A DNA stretch of 64,000 nt from contig VBAC01000001.1 of NCBI GenBank assembly GCA_005883305.1, forward strand, positions 434,001-498,000, given 5' to 3'. The translations under genes were made by a program, and so were the position numbers. Under the pieces are notes generated by a model. The model had not been told where the DNA came from and made no database searches. It was given only the letters and a program-made list of their open reading frames with translations. How positions within the stretch are numbered: position 1 is the stretch's first letter; each line of letters starts with the position of its first letter. Of this stretch, positions 25,772-33,482 are shown piece after piece. This DNA comes from Alphaproteobacteria bacterium (lineage in GTDB: Bacteria > Pseudomonadota > Alphaproteobacteria > Sphingomonadales > Sphingomonadaceae).

Positions 25772-26035
25772 TCAGATCAGGATGGTCGGGCCGTGCGGGG
25801 CCAATGCGGGGGAATCCACGCCGTGGAAGTGGAGCGAGAAGAGGAGCAGGCCGGCCTCGTCGGTCACCTCCATCTTCCATTCCTCGCCGTTCCAGAAGGC
25901 GCAGGGATCGCCGCGCAGAAGATCGCCGAAATAGCGCACGGCATAAGCGCGGGCCGCGGCGATGTCGGGCAGCTCGGTGCCCTCGGCATCGGGATGCTCG
26001 CTCCCGTCATGGACGTTGAAGAAGAATCGCGGCAT
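25772..26035 (-). CDS. DUF6894 family protein, paralogue 1
   Basis: An 87-residue protein with the family start MPRFFFNVHDG, an acidic segment (DAEGTELPDIAAARAYAVRY) and a beta-rich C-terminus (EWKMEVTDEAGLLLFSLHF). I recognise the DUF6894 family, whose function is unknown. It is one of three in this window; unlike the other two it has no long poly-C tract upstream, only a run of six. Confidence 0.8.
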   Translation of the reverse strand: MPRFFFNVHDGSEHPDAEGTELPDIAAARAYAVRYFGDLLRGDPCAFWNGEEWKMEVTDEAGLLLFSLHFHGVDSPALAPHGPTILI

Positions 26036-26101
26036 CGCTGCGGCCTCCGATTCCCCCCTTTACACGGATCGGACGGGACCGGACTATAACATGGATGGAG
26101 C

Positions 26102-26386
26102 CTAGTGGGGCACGTTGCCGCGAGCCGGAGGCGCCACGTAGCGCCCGGCGGCGGCTCCGCGGTCGCCGGGAGTCAGGCCCTGCGGATTGGTCTGGCCGAT
26201 CTGGGCGTCCTCGGTGCTCCGGCGCTCGTTGCGGCGATTTTCCTCCCACTCGGCGCGGGTCGCGCAGCGGCGCTGGCGGGCGAGGCGCGAGCCGATCGTG
26301 CCGACGCTGCGGCAGATCATCTCATTGGGATCCGGCGACGCCGCCGTGGCGGGCTCCGCGGCGATCAGGGCGAGAACCAGAAACAT
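26102..26386 (-). CDS. Small secreted hypothetical protein
   Basis: A 94-residue protein with a likely signal peptide (MFLVLALIAAEPATAA) and a mature part containing MICRSVGTIGSRLARQRRC, which holds two Cys residues, then a Gln/Asn/Gly-rich tail. The CR-GSRL-RC pattern occurs in small alphaproteobacterial periplasmic proteins, but I know no function. The ATG at 26386 is chosen because the signal peptide starts there. Confidence 0.6.
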   Translation of the reverse strand: MFLVLALIAAEPATAASPDPNEMICRSVGTIGSRLARQRRCATRAEWEENRRNERRSTEDAQIGQTNPQGLTPGDRGAAAGRYVAPPARGNVPH

Positions 26387-26510
26387 GAAACTTCTCCTGC
26401 GCGGACGAGGCGGCGATTGTGCGCCGCGGGCCATTCGGCGTCAAGTATCGGGGGTGGCAAGGCGGGCCGGCCCTGATAGGGTGGCGGCGCCACTTTTCGG
26501 GAGCCTTTTC

Positions 26511-26678
26511 ATGAAATCGAAGATCGCCATCGCCCTCGCCGCCATCGCCTTCGCCTCGGGCACCGCTTATGCCGCCGTCCAGGCGATGGGCTGCTGCGAC
26601 AATTGCTGCGACGAGATGCGCCAGCATCATGGGGATCACGCACGGACGCCGGCCCCGGCGCCCGCGCCGCAGCATTAA
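26511..26678 (+). CDS. Small Cys/His-rich exported protein
   Basis: A 55-residue protein with a signal peptide (MKSKIAIALAAIAFASGTAYA) and a mature part rich in Cys and His (GCCDNCCDEMRQHHGDH). This composition suits metal binding in the periplasm. It is too short to assign to a family. Confidence 0.6.
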   Translation: MKSKIAIALAAIAFASGTAYAAVQAMGCCDNCCDEMRQHHGDHARTPAPAPAPQH

Positions 26679-26730
26679 GGCGGCGGCAGCCGGTCCGCCC
26701 GTCGGGCCGGCGCGAGGCCCGATCCGCGCC

Positions 26731-26919
26731 TCAGCCGAGCCGGTCGCCGCAGGCGCGGCAGACGATTCCGCCTCGATCGTGCAGGGCGAAGGCCCCTTCG
26801 GCGGCGACGAGGATCGGATCGGGATCGGGAAGGCCGGGCGGCGGCGGCGCGGACGGCTCGAGCACGATCAGTCCGCGGGCTCCGCAGTCGCAGATTTGGG
26901 GCAGGGCGAATCTTTTCAT
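26731..26919 (-). CDS. Small protein with two Cys knuckles (zinc-ribbon-like)
   Basis: A 62-residue reading frame starting MKRFALPQICDCGARG and ending GIVCRACGDRLG. The CxC and CxxC pairs at the two ends suggest a small zinc ribbon. It sits just before the minus-strand HWE kinase gene's 3' end on the same strand. An earlier start is possible. I am not sure it is expressed. Confidence 0.45.
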   Translation of the reverse strand: MKRFALPQICDCGARGLIVLEPSAPPPPGLPDPDPILVAAEGAFALHDRGGIVCRACGDRLG

Positions 26920-26975
26920 GCTTTTTCGATCGGGCGCAGCATTCACGGGCTGCGCCATAAAAACCTTAAACCAGG

Positions 26976-28043
26976 TTAAGTGGCTGAAATAGAAGCACAG
27001 TTTGCCGCGCCCGGAGGCGATCCCGTCGAGTAGAGGGTCGCCGGGACGGCCGGCGCCCCGGCGTTGCCGCCTTCGGCGAGGATCCTGGCGTTGGGCACGT
27101 GGAGGCGGCAGCGGACGCCGTCGGCGGGAAAGGTGAGTTCGACTCCGGCGATTCCCGGTTGCGGCCGAAGCAGCCGCGAGCCGAGGCCGCGCCGGGTCGG
27201 CGCAAGCACGACCGGCCCGTCCCGCTCGCTCCATTCGAGGACGAGGAGGCGGCCCTTCTGCCCGGAGCCGGCGGCCAGGCTCCAGACGAGGTCGACGCTT
27301 CCTTGCGGATTCGAAAGCGCGCCATATTTTACGGCGTTGGTGGCGAGCTCGTGGAGGGCGAGGACCAGCGGTACGCAGCTTTCCTCCCTCAGCGTGCAGG
27401 CCGGCCCGTAAAGGTTGATCGCCCCCGTCCGGTTGAACGGGCCAAGCGCGCGCGCGGCGAGGTCCGGCAGCCGGCAGGTCTCCCACCGGCCGCTGGTCAG
27501 GATGTCGTTGGCGTCCGCCAGCGCCCGCAGCCGGCTCTGGAACAGACGAAGCTCGGCCGCCGAGCAAGGCTCGCGAAAGCTTTGCGTGGCGAGGCCCTGG
27601 ATGACGGCCAGCGTGTTGGTCACCCGGTGCTGAAGCTCGCGGTTGAGACGGGCCTCGAGGCTTCGGCTCGCCTCGACCTCCGCGACGTTGCGGCGCAGGG
27701 TCTCGGTGAGCAGGACGATGAGCAGGGACGAGAAGACGAAGGAGACGGCGCCGGCGGTGTCGCCCGAGCCGGCGAAGAAGGTGAAGCGCGGCGACATGAA
27801 GAGGAAGTTCGCGACCGCGGCGCTAAGGAGCGTAACGACGAGCGCCCGGCGCCAGCCCAGAACGATCGCCGACAAGAGGACGAAGGGATAATAAGCGACG
27901 AAGGTGGTGCCCGCGACCCAGGAGTCGATCCCGGCCCGCGCCAGGGTCGGCAGGGCGACGGCCAGGGCCATGCAGAAAAGCGCGGCGAGGCCGCGCGGCG
28001 GCGCGGCGAGGATCCGGCCTCGGAGGAAGTGCAGTCGGGTCAT
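26976..28043 (-). CDS. HWE-type sensor histidine kinase with DUF4118-like membrane domain
   Basis: A 355-residue kinase. Residues about 15-110 hold four hydrophobic segments (FCMALAVALPTLARAG, TTFVAYYPFVLLSAIVLG, ALVVTLLSAAVANFLF, AVSFVFSSLLIVLL) resembling the DUF4118/MASE-type sensor. The HWE phosphoacceptor is LNRELQHRVTNTLAVIQGLA near residue 135. The ATPase part has LALHELATNAVKYGALS near 235 and the WxE motif LVLEWSERDGP. The ATG at 28043 (MTRLHFLRG) begins the membrane domain. HWE kinases of alphaproteobacteria commonly serve the general stress response, but no PhyR or sigma factor is next to it. Confidence 0.87.
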   Translation of the reverse strand: MTRLHFLRGRILAAPPRGLAALFCMALAVALPTLARAGIDSWVAGTTFVAYYPFVLLSAIVLGWRRALVVTLLSAAVANFLFMSPRFTFFAGSGDTAGAVSFVFSSLLIVLLTETLRRNVAEVEASRSLEARLNRELQHRVTNTLAVIQGLATQSFREPCSAAELRLFQSRLRALADANDILTSGRWETCRLPDLAARALGPFNRTGAINLYGPACTLREESCVPLVLALHELATNAVKYGALSNPQGSVDLVWSLAAGSGQKGRLLVLEWSERDGPVVLAPTRRGLGSRLLRPQPGIAGVELTFPADGVRCRLHVPNARILAEGGNAGAPAVPATLYSTGSPPGAANCASISAT

Positions 28044-28474
28044 CGTTGTTCCGCAGGAAGCGAGGGACGGAAATTGCGCCGGGCTCCTTCGGAAAATCGA
28101 GGTCCTCGCCGGCGTTCGCCTAGACCGGACGGCATGGCGCGGCTTCACAAGCGGCGTCAGATCTTTCGCATCTCGCGACAGGCCGCCGCCGGCGAAGGGC
28201 GTCGTGTTTGCGGCGAGCCGGCGGTCCGCCCTTTCGCTTCTCCCGGTGCGACAAGTCCGAGAAATTCAGAGCATTGCCGAAGTAAAGCGGGCCGCAGAGA
28301 ATGTTCCGTGTTCGAACAGGAATAGCCGGTGAGAACCGCCGACCGCGACCCGGAATAAGATCGCTATCCTCATGATGCCGTGCTAGGCCTCGCCCATCAC
28401 CTGCGTTTTACGCAAGCGCCCCGTGACTGAGAGACACTTCGCGCTCCCGCTTGCACAGACAAGGTGATCTTTCG
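28044..28474. other. Intergenic region, no gene seen
   Basis: About 430 bp between the HWE kinase (minus strand) and the following plus-strand gene. It must contain both promoters. I saw no repeat of the families listed here, no hairpin with a T-run and no supportable reading frame. Confidence 0.4.
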
Positions 28475-28759
28475 ATGGACAAGAAATATTGGATCGGCCG
28501 CAAGCACGCTTCGATGCGGATGGCGCGCGCGGCGACGAGCGCCGAGGCGCGGCTCATCCATTACGATCTCGCCGGCCGCTACAGCGTGAACGCCGCGAAC
28601 GCCGTGCCTTTCATGCTGCCCCGCAAGGCGCCCAGCGAGGGCGAGCAGGCGGCGCTTCAGATCCACCTTCCTCCGCCTCCCGGCCGAAAGATCGCCGAGC
28701 GGCCGCGCCTTCGACCCCGCTTTCGCCAGGGAGCCCTGCGCAAGGCCAAGACCGACTGA
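28475..28759 (+). CDS. Hypothetical basic protein
   Basis: A 94-residue Arg/Ala-rich protein beginning MDKKYWIGRKHASMRMARAA, with AAGGTGA upstream at good spacing. The middle contains ARLIHYDLAGRYSVNAANA and the C-terminus is strongly basic and proline-rich. I do not recognise it. Confidence 0.55.
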   Translation: MDKKYWIGRKHASMRMARAATSAEARLIHYDLAGRYSVNAANAVPFMLPRKAPSEGEQAALQIHLPPPPGRKIAERPRLRPRFRQGALRKAKTD

Positions 28760-28823
28760 GGGGGCGCCGAGCGTCCCGGCGCCGGGGGGCGTCGGGGCGC
28801 TCCGGCTGTCCCGGCTCATCTCG

Positions 28824-29153
28824 TTACGCCGCGCGGGCGGCGGCCCTGTTCCCGGCTTTCTGCTCGATCCGCTCCAGGAGATCGGCGCGCGCGCTCCACA
28901 CGGCGGCGCTGTGCTCGAGGCGCACGCGCATGTAATCGCCGCCCGGGGCGCCGGCCCCGACCAGATTGGCGGCGGCGTTGGCCCGGCAGCCCACGGCCGT
29001 ATCCTCGGCGCGCTTGCCGGAGCGGGCGATATGGCGGGGCGCGGCCGGGCTCGCCTGCGCGGCAGCCTCGAGGACCTCGTCCCCGACCATGACCTGGAGC
29101 GTGGTCTCGTCCAATATGCGGCGCGGCCCCAGATCGACTCTTCGTCTTCTCAT
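28824..29153 (-). CDS. Hypothetical protein
   Basis: A 109-residue protein starting MRRRRVDLGPRRILDETTLQ, with GGAG seven bases upstream of the ATG. It is helical and Ala/Arg-rich, with a Met-Val-Gly-Asp turn near residue 22. It converges on the preceding plus-strand gene. Its function is unknown. Confidence 0.5.
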   Translation of the reverse strand: MRRRRVDLGPRRILDETTLQVMVGDEVLEAAAQASPAAPRHIARSGKRAEDTAVGCRANAAANLVGAGAPGGDYMRVRLEHSAAVWSARADLLERIEQKAGNRAAARAA

Positions 29154-29353
29154 CGGCTCGCTCCTGAACGGGCGCCGAGGCCGGGGCGGCCTCGTGCGAA
29201 ATAGGTGGGCGGCGGCGTCGGCCTCATGCGAAGCGGCGACCGCTGCCTGCCCGATATGGGGAGTCGGCCGTTCAGTTACAACGCGAGAAAGCTGAACAAA
29301 AGCGATTCGTCGAGGGCGTGGGCTGCCCAACTTGATCTAAGGCAGGGACCTTG

Positions 29354-29367
29354 CCCCCCCCCCCCCC
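29354..29367 (+). repeat. Poly-C tract (14 nt) just upstream of a DUF6894 gene
   Basis: Fourteen consecutive C residues end 14 bases before the GTG start of the next gene. A matching 14-nt poly-C tract on the coding strand precedes the DUF6894 gene at 36.8-37.1 kb. Homopolymers this long are unstable by strand slippage. Confidence 0.8.
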
Positions 29368-29381
29368 GCTAATCAGGCCAG

Positions 29382-29624
29382 GTGCGTTTCTACATGCATA
29401 TCTGCAACGGCACCGGCTTCGTCGAGGACGAGGAGGGCAGGGATCTGCCGGACGAGGCGACCGCAAGGAGCGAGGCGATCCTCGCCGCCCGCGACGTGAT
29501 GGCGAGCGATCTGCGCGAAGGCCAGCTGGACCTGAACTCGTTCATCGAGGTGGAGGACGAAGCCCACAAGCTGTTGTTCACGATCACCTTCGGCGACGCC
29601 GTGAACGTGATCGAGCGCCGCTGA
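29382..29624 (+). CDS. DUF6894 family protein, paralogue 2
   Basis: An 80-residue protein with the family start MRFYMHICNG and the block EDEEGRDLPDEATARSEAIL. The C-terminus is LLFTITFGDAVNVIERR. The GTG start at 29382 gives the family's usual N-terminus. A 14-nt poly-C run lies directly upstream, where the ribosome site or promoter would be, so expression may vary with tract length. That is an inference. Confidence 0.8.
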   Translation: MRFYMHICNGTGFVEDEEGRDLPDEATARSEAILAARDVMASDLREGQLDLNSFIEVEDEAHKLLFTITFGDAVNVIERR

Positions 29625-29705
29625 GCGCGCTCTTCCGGCGATTTGCGCCCGGCCTCTTGCGGACGGCGCGCGCCGGTGAAAGGGTGGGCGAAGGGGGAAA
29701 AGACG

Positions 29706-30101
29706 ATGCGGGCGGCGTGGACGGCGGGGCGGATGGTTTACGGCGCTTTCTTTCTCGCCACCGGGATCTGGATCCTGGTCTCCGTCGCCACCGGCCTCGT
29801 CCCCGCGCCGACGCAGCCGACTCCGGAGGCGGGCGCGTTTATGGCGGCGCTCAGCCGGGCGCGGTTCGTCGATCCGATGCTCGCTTTTTCGTTCGTCGCG
29901 GGGGGCGGGTGCCTGCTGCTCGACCGGACCGCGCCTTTGGGGCTCGCGCTGCTCGCCCCGTCGGTCGCGGTGATCCTCGGCTTCCACATGTTCCTCAGCG
30001 GGCAATATCTTTGGGGGCCGTTCGTGGCCGCTTGGTTCGCGCTCCTCGCCTGGCGCTACCGCCGCCGCTTCGCCCCGCTGTGGACCCGCCCGGGGGATTA
30101 G
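29706..30101 (+). CDS. Small inner-membrane protein
   Basis: A 131-residue protein with about four hydrophobic helices (MVYGAFFLATGIWILVSVAT, PMLAFSFVAGGGCLLL, LGLALLAPSVAVILGFHMFL, GPFVAAWFALLAWRY). It resembles DoxX-like small membrane proteins, but no diagnostic motif is visible. The ATG at 29706 follows GAAGGGGGAAAAGACG. Confidence 0.65.
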   Translation: MRAAWTAGRMVYGAFFLATGIWILVSVATGLVPAPTQPTPEAGAFMAALSRARFVDPMLAFSFVAGGGCLLLDRTAPLGLALLAPSVAVILGFHMFLSGQYLWGPFVAAWFALLAWRYRRRFAPLWTRPGD

Positions 30102-30163
30102 CCGCGGCCAAAGCGGGTTTGTCGCCGGAGCCTGCCGGTCTGCTATCGACCCCATCGCGGACG

Positions 30164-30592
30164 CTAGTCCCATTCGCCATCGCCTTCCCCGCACAAGCGG
30201 CTCGACCGGCAGCGCAGCAGTTCCTCCATATCCTGGCGAATGGCGCGGACGATTTGGCAGTCCGCGCCGGCATCCACGCGCAGGACCACTGCCATTGGAG
30301 GGTTCGGATCGGGTATGTGGCCAAGATCTCCGCGTAGGGCAGAACGGGATAGCGGGTTGCCGCTCCAGCGGAGGCTATTGTCCGCCTCGATCCGGACGGA
30401 GCTGATAATCAGGTGATGCCAAAGGGGATAATTGCCCGGGTTGTCGCCGGGCCTCCTCCAGCCCGGCCGTGGTTCGCTGCATGATTGCGAGTAGATCGCT
30501 CCGGGCTTTAGAAGAATGTCCGATCCCCGCTGTTCACCGCAGCCGCCGACAAGAACAAGGCCCGCCGTTGCAACGAATGACCACCGCTTCAT
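30164..30592 (-). CDS. Lipoprotein of unknown function
   Basis: A 142-residue protein with signal MKRWSFVATAGLVLVGGC (lipobox VGGC) and a mature part with SGNPLSRSALRGDLGHIPDP, PPMAVVLRVDAGADC and Cys residues near the C-terminus. The pattern of a biopolymer-transport-like periplasmic beta domain (VRIEADNSLRWSGNP) recalls ExbD C-terminal domains, but there is no ExbD membrane helix. I chose the ATG at 30592; upstream codons come from a repeat element. Confidence 0.6.
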   Translation of the reverse strand: MKRWSFVATAGLVLVGGCGEQRGSDILLKPGAIYSQSCSEPRPGWRRPGDNPGNYPLWHHLIISSVRIEADNSLRWSGNPLSRSALRGDLGHIPDPNPPMAVVLRVDAGADCQIVRAIRQDMEELLRCRSSRLCGEGDGEWD

Positions 30593-30629
30593 GTCGTGCC
30601 GTTTGGCAGCTTGCAGCGTTCGCGGCAAC

Positions 30630-30653
30630 GTCCGCTTTCCACCCATTGCGGAC
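30630..30653 (+). repeat. GTCCGC-N12-GCGGAC repeat, copy 1
   Basis: A 24-nt element with arms GTCCGC and GCGGAC around TTTCCACCCATT. Five copies in one orientation lie between 30.6 and 33.4 kb. Read on the minus strand they encode an MGGKRT-like stretch, which lengthens several minus-strand reading frames artificially. Confidence 0.8.
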
Positions 30654-30713
30654 TTTCACCCGATGATGGATGGCTGGATAACCGGGGGCATAGCTTCTAC
30701 CACGAAGGCCGAT

Positions 30714-30737
30714 GTCCGTCCTTCGCCCATTGCGGAC
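30714..30737 (+). repeat. GTCCGC-N12-GCGGAC repeat, copy 2
   Basis: The same element with core GTCCTTCGCCCATT; the left arm is GTCCGT, so the palindrome is imperfect. Confidence 0.75.
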
Positions 30738-30779
30738 GTGCGCAATCTGGTGGATGGCGCTTTGGGGGGCGCACAGCCG

Positions 30780-31100
30780 ATGAGTGGATTCCAGCTTTTT
30801 GCAGGCATTTTCGCGATCGTATCGATCGCTGCCAGCGCGTTGGCGGTTTGGCGCGTCGCCACGGCACCCGGCGCCAAATACAAGCCGCTCTGGATCGTCG
30901 GTTCCCTGTTCGGATTTGTCGGCTTTGCCACCACCTTGAACGCGCCCGGCGATCTGTATCTGCAGTTCGGAATACAGATACCCGTCCTCCTCATATGGAG
31001 GATCGGCGGCGGCGGCATTCTGCTCAAGACGCTGTTTCCGCTCGTCGCGATCGTGGCACTCGTGAGGTTCCACCCGCCCACCGGTCGTTCAGGCGAATAG
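30780..31100 (+). CDS. Small membrane protein
   Basis: A 106-residue protein with an N-terminal helix (FQLFAGIFAIVSIAASALAV), a second at WIVGSLFGFVGFATTL and a third, LLKTLFPLVAIVALV. No family is recognised. The ATG at 30780 is preferred because the upstream in-frame codons overlap repeat copies. Confidence 0.6.
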   Translation: MSGFQLFAGIFAIVSIAASALAVWRVATAPGAKYKPLWIVGSLFGFVGFATTLNAPGDLYLQFGIQIPVLLIWRIGGGGILLKTLFPLVAIVALVRFHPPTGRSGE

Positions 31101-31133
31101 AGCCAGGCCTGCTCTGGCCGGACCCTGCCGAAC

Positions 31134-31157
31134 GGCCGCCTTCAACCCATTGCGGAC
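31134..31157 (+). repeat. GTCCGC-N12-GCGGAC repeat, copy 3
   Basis: The 24-nt element between the small membrane protein gene and the 3' end of the amidohydrolase-like gene; the left arm is decayed (GGCCGC) and the right arm GCGGAC intact. Confidence 0.7.
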
Positions 31158-31205
31158 ATTTTGGCGGCGAGGGCGCAGGCCTCGCCTTTGCGGCCGGCCG
31201 GGGGC

Positions 31206-32633
31206 CTAGTCCCGCCGTGCGGCGAGCGTCGCCGCCCGATCGAGCAGGGCCTGGCGCTCGGCGGGGCCGAACCAGCGGCCGTTGGCGACGACGGCGTGAA
31301 TGCGCCGCGCGTTGGAGACGTCGTCGAGCGGGTTGGAGTCGAGCAGGACCAGGTCGGCCGGCTCTCCGGCCGCCACCGCGCCGGCGGCGCGGACCCGGGG
31401 AAAGAGCCGCCTTATGATCCGCGCCGGGGTGATTGTCGCGGCGGCAAGCGCTTCGCGAGGGGTGAGGCCGGCGCGGACCAGCCATTCGAGCTCGTCGAGC
31501 AGGGTCGCGCCGGGCAGGGCGCCGGGTGAATTCTCGGCGATCGTCCCCGCCATCAGCGGCACTCCGGCGTCGCGCATGTCGCGGATGTCGGACCACAGGC
31601 CGTCGCGGGACTGGCCGTCGACGGCGGTGGGCGGCGGGGGAGGCAAAGGCGGCTCGGGAAAGGCGTAGATCCGCCGCCGGTCGATGATTGCGGCATTTTC
31701 CTGCCGCGCCCACATCATCGTCGCCATGTTCGTCGTCACCGGCGTGCCCGCTCGCGCCATGGCGGCGAGCGCGGCGCGATAGTAATTTTGGTCGCGGAGC
31801 GAGCGAAGCGGCGCGAAGAAGGCGTACATGCCGTCGCGCGAGGTGGCGGTGGCGTTCCTGAACGCGCTGTCGCGGTAGAGGCGAAGGAACTGGGCCCGTT
31901 CGGGCAGTCGGGCGGTGCTTCGGTAGAGGTCGACGAAGTGATCGAACCCGGCAAGGCCGAGCCGGGCGGCGTCGGCCCAGCTGCTGACGATCGCCCCGGT
32001 GACCGGAAGCCGCAATTTGCGCGCTTCGGCGATGATCGCGGGCAGGCGCTGCTCGGGCAGGTTCTGGACCACGCGGATGTAGTGCGCGCCGCCGCGGGCC
32101 GCCTCGGCGACCGCAGCCCGCGCGGAGTCGTCGTCGGCGATTTCCAAGCGTTGGGGCGATGCGCCCGAGAAGGTGCTGTCCAGGCTGCTGCTCAGGCTCC
32201 TGGTCGTCCAGATCAGGCGGGGGCCGACGATCGCACCGCTCGCGATCTCGCGTTCCAGCCTCGCCACCTCCGCCGCGGGCAGCGCCGTTCCGAGGTCGCG
32301 CGTGCCGACGACCCCGTGGGCGATCATCAGCTCGAAGGCGCCGGGCACGCCCGTCCTTCGCCCGTCGAGGACGAAGCTGCCCATGTCCCACAGGCCGGGC
32401 ATGGCGAAGCGCCCGCGCCCGTCGATCCTCCGCGCATCGGCCGGGACCGCGGTGCGCCGGACGTCGCCGACCGCGCGGATCGTGCCGTCCCGGATCACGA
32501 TCGTCTGGCCGGGGCGAGTCCTGCCATGGGCGATGTCGAGCACCGTGACATCGGCGATCGCCAGGGTCTCGGCGCGGGCGAGGCCGCTCGCCGCCGAGAG
32601 CAACGCCGCCAGCAACAACAGAAACGGTTTCAA
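31206..32633 (-). CDS. Amidohydrolase-like protein lacking its metal ligands (probable pseudoenzyme)
   Basis: A 475-residue exported protein. It has a signal peptide after a TTG start (KPFLLLLAALLSAASGLARA), then the amidohydrolase beta-sandwich and TIM barrel (IVIRDGTIRAVGDV, MPGLWDM, IVGPRLIWTTRSL, GLTPREALAAATITPARII). The catalytic groups are missing. The usual HxH after PGLWDM is GSF (residues about 85-87), the segment expected to read GHV is GAIV, and the expected GTD is AGTIAENSP (about residue 360). GGGAG lies six bases before the TTG. The fold is clear; enzyme activity of the normal kind is unlikely. A binding or scaffold role is inferred. Confidence 0.82.
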   Translation of the reverse strand: MKPFLLLLAALLSAASGLARAETLAIADVTVLDIAHGRTRPGQTIVIRDGTIRAVGDVRRTAVPADARRIDGRGRFAMPGLWDMGSFVLDGRRTGVPGAFELMIAHGVVGTRDLGTALPAAEVARLEREIASGAIVGPRLIWTTRSLSSSLDSTFSGASPQRLEIADDDSARAAVAEAARGGAHYIRVVQNLPEQRLPAIIAEARKLRLPVTGAIVSSWADAARLGLAGFDHFVDLYRSTARLPERAQFLRLYRDSAFRNATATSRDGMYAFFAPLRSLRDQNYYRAALAAMARAGTPVTTNMATMMWARQENAAIIDRRRIYAFPEPPLPPPPPTAVDGQSRDGLWSDIRDMRDAGVPLMAGTIAENSPGALPGATLLDELEWLVRAGLTPREALAAATITPARIIRRLFPRVRAAGAVAAGEPADLVLLDSNPLDDVSNARRIHAVVANGRWFGPAERQALLDRAATLAARRD

Positions 32634-32711
32634 TGGCCACTCCCGGCGCAACCGCGGAATAATGATGCAGCTTAGGGGCAGGGACGTGCGCTTTCCAGCC
32701 ATGGCGGACAG

Positions 32712-32735
32712 GCGGCTATCGACCCATTGCGGAAT
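32712..32735 (+). repeat. GTCCGC-N12-GCGGAC repeat, copy 4
   Basis: A degenerate 24-nt copy (GCGGCT, CGACCCATT, GCGGAA) between two minus-strand genes. Confidence 0.6.
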
Positions 32736-32743
32736 CGCCGCGA

Positions 32744-33328
32744 CTAGCGGGGCAGAGCCGGCGTGCGGCAGAGGCTGGCGGGAGGCTCGAACCCTGTGAG
32801 CGGGGCCGCGCAGTGAGGATTACCCCAACCGACGTTCACCAGATCGCGGTATTTCAATGTCTCGGTGCTGAAGAACCTTTCGAGCGCCTCGAGCTCTGAA
32901 GAAACACCGTCGAGCCTGGCTCGCGCCGCATCCACATCCTGCCCAGCCCCACCTTGAACGAGACCGAGCAGGAAATCCTTCTGCCTGCGGAGCGCCCCGC
33001 GAAGGTGCCGACAGACAGCCAGGGCATTATTCATCGCGAGCGCGGCTCTTTGCCACTCGGCGGAATGGCGAGCCGTTCCCAGTGCCTCTACGTAGCGCCC
33101 GTTGCTATTGGTGGTTGCCTCACCGCAGCGCGCGAACTCGCGAGACACCTGAGCGCCGATAGAGCGCGCTGCCGGAGCGGCGTTCCGTGAGAAGGGGGGA
33201 GGCGGTGGGGGCGCCGGCGGAAGCAGAGTCGTAAGGGCCGATTGGTCCGCCCCTGTGGGCGAGTGCCCGGGCTCGGGGGCCGCCGCAGCACCCGGCGCCA
33301 ACAAAACAGTGAGCAATGCCAGTATCAT
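32744..33328 (-). CDS. Secreted hypothetical protein
   Basis: A 194-residue protein with a signal peptide (MILALLTVLLAPGAAAA) and a proline-rich segment (LPPAPPPPPPFS), then a helical domain with Cys at CGEATTNSNG and AVCRHLRGALRRQ. Upstream codons giving MSAMGGKRTS derive from the 24-nt repeat and are not counted. The function is unknown. Confidence 0.6.
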   Translation of the reverse strand: MILALLTVLLAPGAAAAPEPGHSPTGADQSALTTLLPPAPPPPPPFSRNAAPAARSIGAQVSREFARCGEATTNSNGRYVEALGTARHSAEWQRAALAMNNALAVCRHLRGALRRQKDFLLGLVQGGAGQDVDAARARLDGVSSELEALERFFSTETLKYRDLVNVGWGNPHCAAPLTGFEPPASLCRTPALPR

Positions 33329-33353
33329 CGCCGTGAATCCTAATGCACCGGAT

Positions 33354-33377
33354 GTCCGCTTGCCACCCATTGCGGAC
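33354..33377 (+). repeat. GTCCGC-N12-GCGGAC repeat, copy 5
   Basis: A near-perfect copy of the 24-nt element between two divergent genes, in the same orientation as the other four. Confidence 0.8.
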
Positions 33378-33482
33378 ATTCCTTCGCCGCTCGGCCCCGC
33401 TTGCCACGGGGGCGGCGCCAAACTATCGCCGCTCGCTGTAGCCCCGGGTTCCGATCCCGCGGACACCGCCCCCGAACGCGCA

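Noticed and set aside
33255-33482. Upstream extension of the TonB-like frame to 33255
   Set aside because: The extra codons overlap the 24-nt repeat and the divergent gene's start region and precede the single membrane helix without adding a domain.
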